DNA from: Oscillospiraceae bacterium | GTDB lineage: Bacteria; Bacillota; Clostridia; Oscillospirales; Oscillospiraceae | Assembly (NCBI GenBank): GCA_024404315.1 | Contig: JAKSQD010000018.1 | Location: 1-35,493, forward strand | DNA length: 35,493 nt | Reading direction: 5' to 3' | Part shown: piece by piece, positions 14,530 through 23,127 of the stretch | Position numbering within the stretch: position 1 is the first letter of the stretch | Layout: each line of letters starts with the position of its first letter | Made by a program: the position numbers and the translations under genes | The notes under the pieces: model-generated | Databases searched by the model: none | Seen by the model: only the letters and a program-made list of their open reading frames with translations | Told to the model about the DNA's origin: nothing

Positions 14530-15948
14530 ATGTACCAGTTTATACACTTCTTTTTATATCACCTGTTGTTCGCCCTTCTGTTTGTCGCTTGTTTTCTGGC
14601 TCTGTTTCTTGTAACCGTCAAGTATCTCCCCAGCTTTCTCAAAAAAAAGGGGATTTCTCTTCCTGTTTCTGCTCGAAATCCGATTTTGTTGGGCGTGGCG
14701 ATGACATACGGAGCTTTTCTTCTGTACGCTACGTTTTTGCGCAGCCTTGCGGGATATGTCTCTCAAGACAGCTACTCGTACAACATTCATCTTTTTCAAG
14801 GATGGATGGTGGCATGGAATCAGATGATTCCTTCCCATTGGCTCAATCTGATTTTAAACATTGGTTTGTTTCTGCCGTTGGGAATTTTGTTGCCCCTCCT
14901 TCATCCCAAGTTTCAAAAAGGGCGCTATGTGGTTCTCTCCGGTTTTGGGCTCTCTTTGTCAATTGAACTCATCCAGCTCTTGACCGGCTTGGGCTTCTGC
15001 GACGTAGACGATTTGTTCTGCAACACGTTAGGTGCTTTCTTCGGCTGGTGCTTCGGGAATATGTTCCGGCTTTTTCGTTCCAAAGAGGAGCAATGGCTCC
15101 GTAAAATCGCCGTATATTCCGCTGCGCCTGCGCTCTTCTGTGTATGCTTGCTGGGGACGTTTGGCTTTTACCTGGGAAAAGAGTATGGAAACCTCCCCTA
15201 TGCTGCCACATTTACCGTAAATACCAAGAAAATGCAATGGGACTTGGATTGTGAGCTGTTACCCGACTGTTCAACCGCTTATTCTTACCGTATCCCCCCT
15301 TTTGATGCCAAAGACTGCAAAGAATTTGCGGATGAGTTCGCCCAAAAGCAAGGCTGCTCTTTTTCTGATTGCTCTTACACCGACGATGGCGCTTCCTTTG
15401 CGGATCCCGAGACCCAGAATTCCCTTTGGATTAACTATTCCGACCACAGCTATGAATACAGCATTGGTAGCAGAGAACCCTCTGAGTCAGCGCCAGAATT
15501 GGACGAGGCCGACGTAATAGAACGTTTGGAACAAATTGGTATCTCTCTGCCCAAAAAGCTCAATTACTTTCACTGGGAAAATGGCCGCTGTCAGCTTTCT
15601 GTTTATGCCCAAAAATATGGAAACACCTTGGTCAGCGGCAACATTGATTGCATATTTGCGGCAGATGGTTCTCTCTGCATCGTCAGCAACCATTTGATTG
15701 TTTATGACTTGTACAAACAAGAATCCATCATCTCGTCAGAGGAGGCTTATCTGCGTCTGATGGGAGGAGAGCTTTCTCTGTGTGAGTGGTTTCCTATCGA
15801 AAATCCGCCCTCTCGGGTTACAACCATCCACTCTGAGCCTTCTTTCCGTCTGGATACCAAGGGCATTTTTCAGCCAGTGTATCAATTTTTTGTTACTTGG
15901 GACGGATGCGAAAGCCCCGCAGTTTTTTTCATCCCAGCGAGGGCTTAA
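14530..15948 (+). CDS. VanZ-like membrane protein with extra C-terminal domain
   Basis: A 472-residue membrane protein. The N-terminal part (about 1-190) has four to five hydrophobic helices and the VanZ-family pattern: NLILNIGLFLPLGILLPLL, then SIELIQLLTGLGFCDVDDLFCNTLGAFFGW with the acidic DVDD and NT.G residues. Another helix (about 198-218) leads into a soluble, acidic C-terminal region of about 250 residues that I do not recognise. VanZ proteins are known from teicoplanin resistance but most relatives have no assigned role. The start ATG gives a sensible membrane start, but its ribosome site (AAGAGA) is weak. It interrupts the arginine cluster between argH and argC, with no obvious link to arginine synthesis. 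Confidence 0.78.
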   Translation: MYQFIHFFLYHLLFALLFVACFLALFLVTVKYLPSFLKKKGISLPVSARNPILLGVAMTYGAFLLYATFLRSLAGYVSQDSYSYNIHLFQGWMVAWNQMIPSHWLNLILNIGLFLPLGILLPLLHPKFQKGRYVVLSGFGLSLSIELIQLLTGLGFCDVDDLFCNTLGAFFGWCFGNMFRLFRSKEEQWLRKIAVYSAAPALFCVCLLGTFGFYLGKEYGNLPYAATFTVNTKKMQWDLDCELLPDCSTAYSYRIPPFDAKDCKEFADEFAQKQGCSFSDCSYTDDGASFADPETQNSLWINYSDHSYEYSIGSREPSESAPELDEADVIERLEQIGISLPKKLNYFHWENGRCQLSVYAQKYGNTLVSGNIDCIFAADGSLCIVSNHLIVYDLYKQESIISSEEAYLRLMGGELSLCEWFPIENPPSRVTTIHSEPSFRLDTKGIFQPVYQFFVTWDGCESPAVFFIPARA

Positions 15949-16011
15949 CCACTTTTTCTGTCCTATGATTTTTTATCCTGATACTCCAACCAATAACAGG
16001 AGGTTTTTCCT

Positions 16012-16950
16012 ATGAAACCCAAGATTTATATTGATGGTCAGGCAGGTACCACCGGTCTTCAAATTATGGATCGCCTGAAAAGCCGCACTGACATTGAGCT
16101 GATGCTCATTGCCGACGATAAGCGCCACGACGATGTGGAGCGCAAACGCCTAATGGATCAGGCAGATCTGATTTTCCTTTGTCTTCCCGACAAAGCCGCT
16201 GTGGAAGCGGTAGCGCTGGCAGAGGGCAGCAAGTGCCGTATCATCGACGCTTCTACCGCCCACCGAACCAATCCCAACTGGGTTTATGGCTATTCTGAGC
16301 TGAATCCCACCCAGAAGGAGGCCATTCAGAACGCCAAGTATGTAGCCAACCCCGGCTGCCATGCCACCGGCTTGATCTCCTCCACCGCTCCCCTGGTGCA
16401 GGCCGGTCTGCTGCCCACGAACTATCCGCTGACCTGTTACTCTCTGACCGGCTACTCTGGCGGCGGCAAAAAGATGATTGCAGACTACGAGAGCGAAGGA
16501 CGGGACGGCAAGCTGGATGCTCCCAGAATCTACGGCCTGACCCTGAACCACAAACACATCCCCGAAATGACCAAGGTCTGCGGTCTGGAACACGCTCCGG
16601 TTTTCTGCCCTGTGGTAGACGATTATTATAAAGGTATGGCAACCTCCATCCTGCTCCAGAACCGACTGTTAAATGGCACTCCTACCACCGCCGATATCCA
16701 CAAAGCTCTTGTGAAACATTACGAGGGTTCCGCTCTTGTTTCTGTGGCGGAGCTGGGGTATAATGAACCGATGATCGCCGCAAACACCCTGTCGGGCAAA
16801 GATACCCTGACGCTGATTGTCTGCGGCAACGACGAGCAGACCACCGTCACCGCCCTGTTTGACAACCTGGGCAAGGGCGCTTCCGGTGCTGCCGTTCAGA
16901 ATATGAACCTGATGCTGGGCTTTGAGGAAACCGCCGGTCTGTCCCTGTGA
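16012..16950 (+). CDS. argC: N-acetyl-gamma-glutamyl-phosphate reductase (short type)
   Basis: A 312-residue ArgC, which reduces acetylglutamyl phosphate to the semialdehyde with NADPH. The nucleotide-binding loop DGQAGTTG (8-15) and the catalytic cysteine in ANPGCHATG (C116) are present. The length matches the shorter second type of ArgC (around 310 residues) rather than the 340-residue form common in Bacillus. AGGAGG lies before the ATG. It is followed 46 bases later by the DUF4085-like gene and then argJ. Confidence 0.95.
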   Translation: MKPKIYIDGQAGTTGLQIMDRLKSRTDIELMLIADDKRHDDVERKRLMDQADLIFLCLPDKAAVEAVALAEGSKCRIIDASTAHRTNPNWVYGYSELNPTQKEAIQNAKYVANPGCHATGLISSTAPLVQAGLLPTNYPLTCYSLTGYSGGGKKMIADYESEGRDGKLDAPRIYGLTLNHKHIPEMTKVCGLEHAPVFCPVVDDYYKGMATSILLQNRLLNGTPTTADIHKALVKHYEGSALVSVAELGYNEPMIAANTLSGKDTLTLIVCGNDEQTTVTALFDNLGKGASGAAVQNMNLMLGFEETAGLSL

Positions 16951-16996
16951 CGGTTGGAACCCAACCTTTTACGCTTCGGGATTTTTGGAGAAAGAT

Positions 16997-17752
16997 ATGA
17001 AGTATTTTACCAAGGAATATTACAAGCTGGTGGACGCAAGCTGCATGGCGCTGGATCTTGTGGCTTCTCCTTCCGCCAAGCGCAAGAGCGAGAACTATTT
17101 CCAGCACCTCTACGCCGACCGCCTGAAAGCATGGCTGGATGGCAAGCACGACGAAGCCGACAAAAAGGGGCTTCCCTTTGACGAAGCCGCCGAAACCGAG
17201 GCTTTCAAGACCAACTACCAGAGAAATCTCCTGGACTATTCCACCGTGATTCCCGCTGACATTCTGGAACAGGTGGCAGATATCCGCATCATGGCGCTGG
17301 GCAGTTGTTCCAGCAAGGTGAAGCAGCTTATGGGCAAGTTCTGCAAGAGCCAGTCCGACCTGGCCGACCAGCAGATGATGGCCTATACCGACTACTGGGA
17401 AAAGCGCTATCGTCACTTCCCTGCTCACATTCTGGAAAACTACGGCTTCGACTACTGCACCGTGACCGCCATTGGCCGTGACGGGGACAACATCATCATG
17501 ACGCTGGATAACTCCCAGAGCAACGACGATGTGAACACCGTTATTTGGAAGAATGCGGAGCTTTTGGAGCTGGAAGAGGGCGTTGTGGGCGCTCGTTGGG
17601 TGGAAAATGAGCTGTATCAGGTTCCCGGCGGCTACGAGTTCCACGCTGTTCTGGAAGACGAGGGCGGCGAGATGGTCTATCTCACCGTCAAGGCTCAGGA
17701 TGTTCAGTTTATGTTCGACGAGAAGCGCAAGGAAGACGCTTTTGAAGCGTAA
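16997..17752 (+). CDS. DUF4085-like protein of unknown function
   Basis: A 251-residue soluble protein. It has no signal peptide or membrane helix. The N-terminus MKYFTKEYYKLV and the overall helical, aromatic- and acid-rich make-up recall the DUF4085 family of Firmicutes, which has no known function; I give this assignment with moderate confidence. The N-terminal two thirds look helical, and the C-terminal third is beta-rich (DYCTVTAIGRDGDNIIMTLDN, EFHAVLEDEGGEMVYLTV). The start is the ATG after GGAGAAAG; the open frame continues upstream into argC. Sits between argC and argJ, so it is probably on the same transcript. No evident enzymatic motif. Confidence 0.7.
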   Translation: MKYFTKEYYKLVDASCMALDLVASPSAKRKSENYFQHLYADRLKAWLDGKHDEADKKGLPFDEAAETEAFKTNYQRNLLDYSTVIPADILEQVADIRIMALGSCSSKVKQLMGKFCKSQSDLADQQMMAYTDYWEKRYRHFPAHILENYGFDYCTVTAIGRDGDNIIMTLDNSQSNDDVNTVIWKNAELLELEEGVVGARWVENELYQVPGGYEFHAVLEDEGGEMVYLTVKAQDVQFMFDEKRKEDAFEA

Positions 17753-17883
17753 ATTCCGCTTTTGCATTTTGAACGACCGGAGAGGCAGCTCAGAAAAATA
17801 CCTTTCCCCCTCCTGCCGCCTGCGGCGGCGGCTCTCCTGACTGGGGAGCTATGAAAATCCATCGCTGATGAGGAGAAATCAAT

Positions 17884-19104
17884 ATGGAAATGATTCAGGG
17901 CGGCGTTTGCGCCGCAAAGGGCTTTACCGCCGCTGGCATCCACGCCGGTGTCAAGGCTGGCAGCAATCCCAATAAGAACGATCTGGCTCTCATTCTGTCC
18001 GAGGCAGAGTGTACCGCCGCAGCCATGTACACCTCCAACCGTGTCAAGTGCGCTCCCATCTACGTCACCATGGCGCACCTGGAGGACGGAACCGCATGGG
18101 GTGTTATTGTCAACTCTGGCAACGCCAATGCCTGCGCCCCTCTGAGCCATGAGCACGCCGAGGAGATGTGCGAGGCCGCCGCAAAAGCCACTGGCCGCAC
18201 TGCCCGTGATTTCATTGTGGGTTCCACCGGTGTCATCGGCCAGGAAATCAACATCAAGGCCATTGTGGATGCCGTGCCTCAGCTGACTGCTCAGTTGAGC
18301 AAGGATGGCTCCGACGCTGCCGCTACCGCCATCATGACCACCGACACCAAGAAGAAGGAATACGCCGTGCAGGTGGAGCTGGGCGGCAAGCTGGTGACGC
18401 TGGGTGCCATCTGCAAAGGCTCCGGCATGATTCATCCCAACATGGGAACCATGCTCTGCTTCCTGACCTCCGACTGTGCCATCACCTCTGACATGCTGAA
18501 CGCCGCTCTGCACGAGGTCGTGCCCCGCACCTTTAACCGTGTCACCGTGGACGGCGACACCTCCACCAACGACACCTGCGCCATCCTCTGCAATGGTCTG
18601 GCTGGCAACGCCCTGATTGAGTGGAAGGATACCAATTACACCGCTTTCAAGGCCGCTCTGACAGAAGTGCTCACTTATATGGCTCGTGCCATGGCCGCTG
18701 ACGGCGAAGGCGCTTCCCGCCTCATCACCTGCACGGTTCACGGCTCCCGCAGCGAAGAGGTCGCCGAGCGTCTGAGCAAGTCCGTGGTTGGTTCCTCTCT
18801 GGTCAAGGCCGCTATGTTCGGCGCTGACGCAAACTGGGGTCGCATTCTCTGCGCCATGGGCTACTCCAAGGCTCCCTTCCGTCCTGAGCGGGTGGATGTG
18901 AAGTTCCGTTCCTGCGCCGGTGAGATTCTGGTCTGCGAGGGCGGCTCTCAGGTGCTCTTCGACGAGGACAAAGCGAAAGAAATTCTCTCTCAGGATGAAG
19001 TAATCATTGATGTCAACGTCAATGAGGGCAACGCTTCCGCCACCTGCTGGGGCTGTGATCTGACCTATGATTATGTGAAGATCAACGGCGATTATAGAAC
19101 CTAA
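17884..19104 (+). CDS. argJ: Bifunctional glutamate N-acetyltransferase/ornithine acetyltransferase
   Basis: A 406-residue ArgJ. The enzyme moves the acetyl group from acetylornithine to glutamate and, in the bifunctional form, also acetylates glutamate from acetyl-CoA. The autocleavage site is seen in KGSGMIHPNMGTML, where the chain is cut before T189 to give alpha and beta subunits; the residue before the threonine is glycine instead of the usual alanine. GAGGAG precedes the ATG; an internal ATG two codons on is an alternative start. The absence of argA and argE in the cluster is consistent with the cyclic pathway. A GC-rich hairpin (GCCGC/GCGGC) lies in the leader. Confidence 0.96.
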   Translation: MEMIQGGVCAAKGFTAAGIHAGVKAGSNPNKNDLALILSEAECTAAAMYTSNRVKCAPIYVTMAHLEDGTAWGVIVNSGNANACAPLSHEHAEEMCEAAAKATGRTARDFIVGSTGVIGQEINIKAIVDAVPQLTAQLSKDGSDAAATAIMTTDTKKKEYAVQVELGGKLVTLGAICKGSGMIHPNMGTMLCFLTSDCAITSDMLNAALHEVVPRTFNRVTVDGDTSTNDTCAILCNGLAGNALIEWKDTNYTAFKAALTEVLTYMARAMAADGEGASRLITCTVHGSRSEEVAERLSKSVVGSSLVKAAMFGADANWGRILCAMGYSKAPFRPERVDVKFRSCAGEILVCEGGSQVLFDEDKAKEILSQDEVIIDVNVNEGNASATCWGCDLTYDYVKINGDYRT

Positions 19105-19140
19105 TGGTTCACTCTTATAAAAACCGGAGGTTTTTATACA

Positions 19141-19995
19141 ATGGCTTATAATCACATTGAGCGGGCTCAATTTCTTGCTGAAGCCCTGCCTTACATTCAA
19201 AAATACAGCGGTAAAACCATCGTGGTGAAATACGGCGGCAACGCCATGATCTCCGAGCAGCTCCGTGACGCCGTGATGAGTGACATCATCCTGTTGCAGT
19301 TGGTCGGCATCCATGTGGTTTTGGTGCACGGCGGCGGCCCCGAAATCAACGCCATGCTGAAAAAAATCGGCAAGGAATCCAAATTTGTGGACGGTCTGCG
19401 CTACACCGATCAGGAAACCATTGACATCGTGCAGGAAGTGCTCTGCGGTAAGGTCAACAAGAATCTGGTGGCCTCTCTGAATCGCCGTGGCGGTCGAGCC
19501 ATCGGCCTTTCCGGTCTGGACGCTGGCTTGTTCGAAGCAAAGGTCAAAAATCCCAAATATGGTCTGGTGGGCGAAATCATCAACGTCAACCCCAAAATTG
19601 TCACCGACTGCATCGACAACGGCTATATTCCCGTTATCTCCACCGTGGCGCAGGGCTGTGACGCTGAGTGCTCCTATAACATCAACGCCGACACCGCCGC
19701 TTCCAAGCTGGCCATTGCCCTGAAAGCGGAAAAGCTGATTCTGCTGACCGACATTGCCGGCCTGATGATGGATCCCAAGGATGATTCCACCCTTCTGCCC
19801 ATCGTTCATATGTCTGACGTGCCCCTGCTCAAGAAAAAAGGCATCATTTCCGGCGGCATGATTCCCAAGGTGGAATGCTGCGTGGAGGCCATTCGCTGGG
19901 GCGTCAAGCGCAGTCATATTCTGGATGGCCGTGTTCCCCACTCGATCCTCATTGAGCTGCTCAGTGACCAGGGACTGGGCACTATGATGCTTTAA
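19141..19995 (+). CDS. argB: Acetylglutamate kinase
   Basis: A 284-residue ArgB, which phosphorylates N-acetylglutamate. Motifs of the amino-acid kinase fold are clear: VVKYGGNAM (28-36, K30), VLVHGGGPEIN (60-70), and the C-terminal GGMIPKVECC stretch that positions ATP. An N-terminal helix (residues 1-20) like that of arginine-sensitive hexameric kinases is present, so feedback inhibition by arginine is plausible (inference from family). CCGGAGG precedes the ATG. 36 bases after argJ. Confidence 0.97.
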   Translation: MAYNHIERAQFLAEALPYIQKYSGKTIVVKYGGNAMISEQLRDAVMSDIILLQLVGIHVVLVHGGGPEINAMLKKIGKESKFVDGLRYTDQETIDIVQEVLCGKVNKNLVASLNRRGGRAIGLSGLDAGLFEAKVKNPKYGLVGEIINVNPKIVTDCIDNGYIPVISTVAQGCDAECSYNINADTAASKLAIALKAEKLILLTDIAGLMMDPKDDSTLLPIVHMSDVPLLKKKGIISGGMIPKVECCVEAIRWGVKRSHILDGRVPHSILIELLSDQGLGTMML

Positions 19996-20098
19996 AAGCT
20001 GCTGCGCAGCCCCCAAACAGCCTCTTAGAGCCTATCCTCTGGCTCCCGCTTTTATCTGAAATCAACAGCACTATTTCCCCTTGAAAGAAGGCATTGTT

Positions 20099-21280
20099 AT
20101 GACTTTTGAAGAACTGAAAGCCCGTGACCACCAGTATGTCATGCAGACCTATGGCCGTTTTGACGTGGCCATTGACCATGGCGAAGGCTCCACCCTCTAC
20201 GGTCTGGAGGGTCAGGAATACACCGACTTCGCCAGCGGCATTGGCGTTGCCTCTCTGGGCTACGGCCACCCCGCATGGGTGAAGGCTGTCACCGAGCAGG
20301 CATCCAAGCTGGCTCACACCTCCAACCTCTTCTACACCGAGCCTTACGTCAATCTGGCGGAAAAGCTCTGCACCCGCACCGGCATGGCCTCCGTGTTCTT
20401 CGCAAATGGCGGCGGAGAGGCCAATGAGGGCATCATCAAGCTGGCTCGTAAGTACTCCTATGATAAGTACGGTATGGGTCGCTCTACCATCATCACCCTG
20501 CACAACTCCTTCCATGGCCGCACCATCACCACCCTCCAGGCCACCGGTCAGGATGTGTTCCATCAGTACTTCTTCCCCTTCACCGAAGGCTTCCGCTACG
20601 CTGAGGCCAACGACCTGGAGTCCGTCAAGGCACAGGCTGGCGACGACGTTTGCGCTGTCTTCCTGGAGCTGATTCAGGGTGAGGGCGGCGTGCTGCCCAT
20701 GGATCAGCAGTTTGTTCAGGATCTGGCCGCTTACTGCGCCGAAAATGATTATCTGCTCCTGGTGGATGAGGTGCAGACCGGCGTAGGCCGCACCGGTTCC
20801 CTGTTCTGCTTCCAGCAGTATGGCATTCTTCCCGATGCCTGCACCTTTGCCAAGGGCATTGCTGGCGGTCTGCCCATGGCTGGCGTGATATGCAACGAAA
20901 AGTGCCGCAACGTCCTGTCTCCCGGCACCCACGCCACCACCTTCGGTGGAAACCCCATCGCCGCCAACGCCGCTTGCACCGTGCTGGACGTGCTGGACGA
21001 CGACATGATGCAAACCATCAACGAAAAGGGCGCTTATCTCCGGGAAAGCATCGCCGCTTTTGACTCCGAGTATGTGGACTGCGTGCGTGGTATGGGTCTG
21101 ATGGTGGGCATCGTGCTGAAGGACGGCGTGGATCGTTCCACCCTGGTCAAGAAGTGCTACGAGCAGAATCTGCTGGTTCTCACCGCCGGCCCTAAGACCA
21201 TCCGTCTGCTGCCCCCTCTTGTCATCACCAAGGAAGAAATGGACAAGGGTCTGGCTGTGCTGAAAAACGTTCTTGCTTGA
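20099..21280 (+). CDS. argD: Acetylornithine aminotransferase
   Basis: A 393-residue class III aminotransferase that makes acetylornithine from the semialdehyde with glutamate as amino donor. The PLP lysine is K252 in FAKGIAGGLPMAG, with LLVDEVQTGVGRTG (220-233) before it. The motif usually read as NSGAEANE is NGGGEANE here, a small departure. The ATG chosen is the second in frame, with AAAGAAGG 7 bases upstream. Followed by argF after 24 bases. A 100-base gap with a short GCTGCGCAGC palindrome separates it from argB. Confidence 0.95.
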   Translation: MTFEELKARDHQYVMQTYGRFDVAIDHGEGSTLYGLEGQEYTDFASGIGVASLGYGHPAWVKAVTEQASKLAHTSNLFYTEPYVNLAEKLCTRTGMASVFFANGGGEANEGIIKLARKYSYDKYGMGRSTIITLHNSFHGRTITTLQATGQDVFHQYFFPFTEGFRYAEANDLESVKAQAGDDVCAVFLELIQGEGGVLPMDQQFVQDLAAYCAENDYLLLVDEVQTGVGRTGSLFCFQQYGILPDACTFAKGIAGGLPMAGVICNEKCRNVLSPGTHATTFGGNPIAANAACTVLDVLDDDMMQTINEKGAYLRESIAAFDSEYVDCVRGMGLMVGIVLKDGVDRSTLVKKCYEQNLLVLTAGPKTIRLLPPLVITKEEMDKGLAVLKNVLA

Positions 21281-21304
21281 GAAGTCAATTCCAGGAGGTA
21301 CGGT

Positions 21305-22234
21305 ATGACCAACAAACATCTGCTGAAATTGTCTGATCTCACGCCGAACGATATCTATGAGATTCTGAACCTGGCCGATCAGCTGAAATATGACCAGCAC
21401 CACGGCATTCCTCACCGTCTGCTGGAGGGAAAAACGCTGGTCACAATCTATGAAAAGCGTTCCACCCGCACCCGTATTTCCTTTGAGGCCGGTATGTTCC
21501 AGCTGGGCGGCATGGCCTTTTATCTCGGCGGCGACGAGAGCCAGGTGGGACGTGGTGAACCCATTGAGGACACCGCTCGTTCCCTGAGCCGCTACTGCGA
21601 CGGCATCATGATGCGAACCTACAACCAAAGCACCATTGAGCAACTGGCCAAGTACGCCACCGTCCCCGTTATCAACGGTATGAATGATTACGCCCATCCC
21701 TGCCAGGTTCTCGCCGACCTGATGACCATCCGGGAAAAATACGCCAATCTGGACGGCCTGAAGCTGGCCTATGTGGGCGACGGCAACAACATGGCTCAGT
21801 CCTTGACCGTCGGAGCACTGAAATGTGACATGGAGGTTGCTTTGGCCTGTCCCAAATCGTACCCGCCCCATCAGGATATTTTGGACTTTGCCGCTTCTGA
21901 CCCCTCTTTTGTGTTCACCCTCACCGACGACCCCAGAGAAGCGGTGAAGGATGCCGATGTCATCTGCACAGATGTTTGGGTTTCCATGGGCAAGGAAGCA
22001 GAGGCCGAGGAACGTCACGCCGCTCTGAAAAACTACTGCGTGAACAGCGAACTGCTGGCCTTAGCCAAGCCAAATTGCATGGTGCAACACTGCCTCCCCG
22101 CCCGCAAGGGAGAGGAAATCTCCAAAGAGGTCTTTGAGGCACACGCCAACGAGATTTTTGATGAGGCAGAAAACCGTCTGCATGTTCAGAAGGCCATCAT
22201 GTGCCTGCTGATGGGCGGCATTCAAGCGGAGTAA
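21305..22234 (+). CDS. argF: Ornithine carbamoyltransferase
   Basis: A 309-residue OTCase, which makes citrulline from ornithine and carbamoyl phosphate. The carbamoyl-phosphate site STRTR (53-57), HPCQVLADLMT (131-141) and the ornithine-site HCLPARKGEEIS near the C-terminus are all present. CAGGAGG precedes the ATG. Last gene of the arginine cluster, closed by a strong terminator. Carbamoyl phosphate synthase (carAB) is not in this window. Confidence 0.97.
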   Translation: MTNKHLLKLSDLTPNDIYEILNLADQLKYDQHHGIPHRLLEGKTLVTIYEKRSTRTRISFEAGMFQLGGMAFYLGGDESQVGRGEPIEDTARSLSRYCDGIMMRTYNQSTIEQLAKYATVPVINGMNDYAHPCQVLADLMTIREKYANLDGLKLAYVGDGNNMAQSLTVGALKCDMEVALACPKSYPPHQDILDFAASDPSFVFTLTDDPREAVKDADVICTDVWVSMGKEAEAEERHAALKNYCVNSELLALAKPNCMVQHCLPARKGEEISKEVFEAHANEIFDEAENRLHVQKAIMCLLMGGIQAE

Positions 22235-22267
22235 TCGTCTCCCCTCCTTTTTGTTCTCTGACAAAGC

Positions 22268-22316
22268 AAAAACCACCGTTCTGATAAAAAAGAGCGGTGG
22301 TTTCTTTACGTTTTTT
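22268..22316. terminator. Bidirectional terminator between argF and the HD gene
   Basis: AAACCACCGTTCT (22270-22282) pairs with AGAGCGGTGGTTT (22291-22303), one G-U pair, with T-rich tracts on both sides (TTTCTTTACGTTTTTT on plus, GGTTTTTGC on minus). It serves the convergent argF and HD genes. Confidence 0.85.
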
Positions 22317-22336
22317 ATTATCTATGTGCAAAAAGT

Positions 22337-22894
22337 TCAGTCTACATTTTCACTAGCACGCATGGCGAGGATGGTTTTTTCGATCAGAGTGGGAAGCTCC
22401 CAGCCCAGCATAGCCGCACCATTGCTTATCACTTCACGGGAACAGCCCGCTGCAAATTTCTTATCCTTGAACTTTTTGCGGACACTCTTCACTTCCAAAT
22501 CGCTGACGCTCTTGGAGGGGCGCATGATGGCAACAGCACCGATGAGGCCGGTCAGTTCATCGGCTGCATACAGCACCTTTTCCATCTCGTGCTCGGGCTT
22601 GATGTCTACGGTGATGCCATAGCCATGGCTGGCAGTTGCTCGAATGATACGCTCATCCAGATTGTGCTCCTGCATAAGCTGCTGGCTCTTGATGCAATGC
22701 TCCTCGGGCCACTGTTCAAAGTCCAAATCGTGCAGGATGCCAACCACCTGCCAGAAATCGGCTTCCTCGCCATAACCCAAATCGTTTGCGTACCAGCGCA
22801 GGACATCGCCCACGACACGGCCATGTTTCAGGTGGAACTCGCCCTCATTGTACTGGCAGAGCAGGGCATAGGCTTCCTCCGGGGTAGGGATCAT
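22337..22894 (-). CDS. HD-domain phosphohydrolase-like protein
   Basis: A 185-residue HD-superfamily protein. Likely metal ligands are H24, H55-D56 in GILHDLDFE, and a later D in AADELTG; H66 may also take part. HD proteins hydrolyse phosphate esters, often of nucleotides. The substrate is not visible here, and the arrangement (HD then ..EEH..) is like the small stand-alone HD hydrolases of Firmicutes. It has its own consensus promoter and shares a terminator with argF. The ATG has AAGGAATG upstream. Confidence 0.85.
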   Translation of the reverse strand: MIPTPEEAYALLCQYNEGEFHLKHGRVVGDVLRWYANDLGYGEEADFWQVVGILHDLDFEQWPEEHCIKSQQLMQEHNLDERIIRATASHGYGITVDIKPEHEMEKVLYAADELTGLIGAVAIMRPSKSVSDLEVKSVRKKFKDKKFAAGCSREVISNGAAMLGWELPTLIEKTILAMRASENVD

Positions 22895-22962
22895 ATTTCC
22901 ATTCCTTCTTTCTGAGAGGCTATTTCACAACCGATTGTCACACCTCTCACTTGTTTAATGGA

Positions 22963-22991
22963 ATGATAGCACCGGAATTCTCCCCTGTCAA
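22963..22991 (-). promoter_or_regulatory. Promoter of the HD-domain gene
   Basis: On the minus strand TTGACA (22991-22986), 17-base spacer, TATCAT (22968-22963), 69 bases upstream of the start codon. Confidence 0.75.
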
Positions 22992-23077
22992 GCGGGCGCA
23001 AAACTCCAATTATTTTGTTAATTCTGTTTTGTTCACGATTCGTTTATACTTTTCCTCTGTTCTTTTTGGGCGATTCG

Positions 23078-23086
23078 TGATAGAAT
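23078..23086 (+). promoter_or_regulatory. Extended -10 promoter of the membrane GH25 gene
   Basis: TG-A-TAGAAT is an extended -10 element, 42 bases upstream of the GTG start. The -35 (TGTTCT at 23058) is weak. The ATG at 23089 would lie at or before the transcript start. Confidence 0.5.
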
Positions 23087-23127
23087 GAATGATATTACCC
23101 CACTTCTGTCGGGAAAGGACTGTTTTT

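Noticed and set aside
15910-15947. AGCCC/GGGCT inverted repeat at the end of the VanZ-like gene as a terminator
   Set aside because: Short, interrupted stem inside the coding sequence with its T-run in the loop and none after the stem.
17867-17883. CTGATGAGGAGAAAT before argJ, resembling a hammerhead ribozyme core (CTGATGA and GAAA)
   Set aside because: There is no stem II between the two core boxes and no flanking stems I and III; the GAGGAG is simply the argJ ribosome binding site.
17704-20016. 770-codon open frame on the minus strand across argJ and argB
   Set aside because: His/Gly/Val-rich reverse reading of two conserved arg genes on the opposite strand; no start signals and no recognisable domain.
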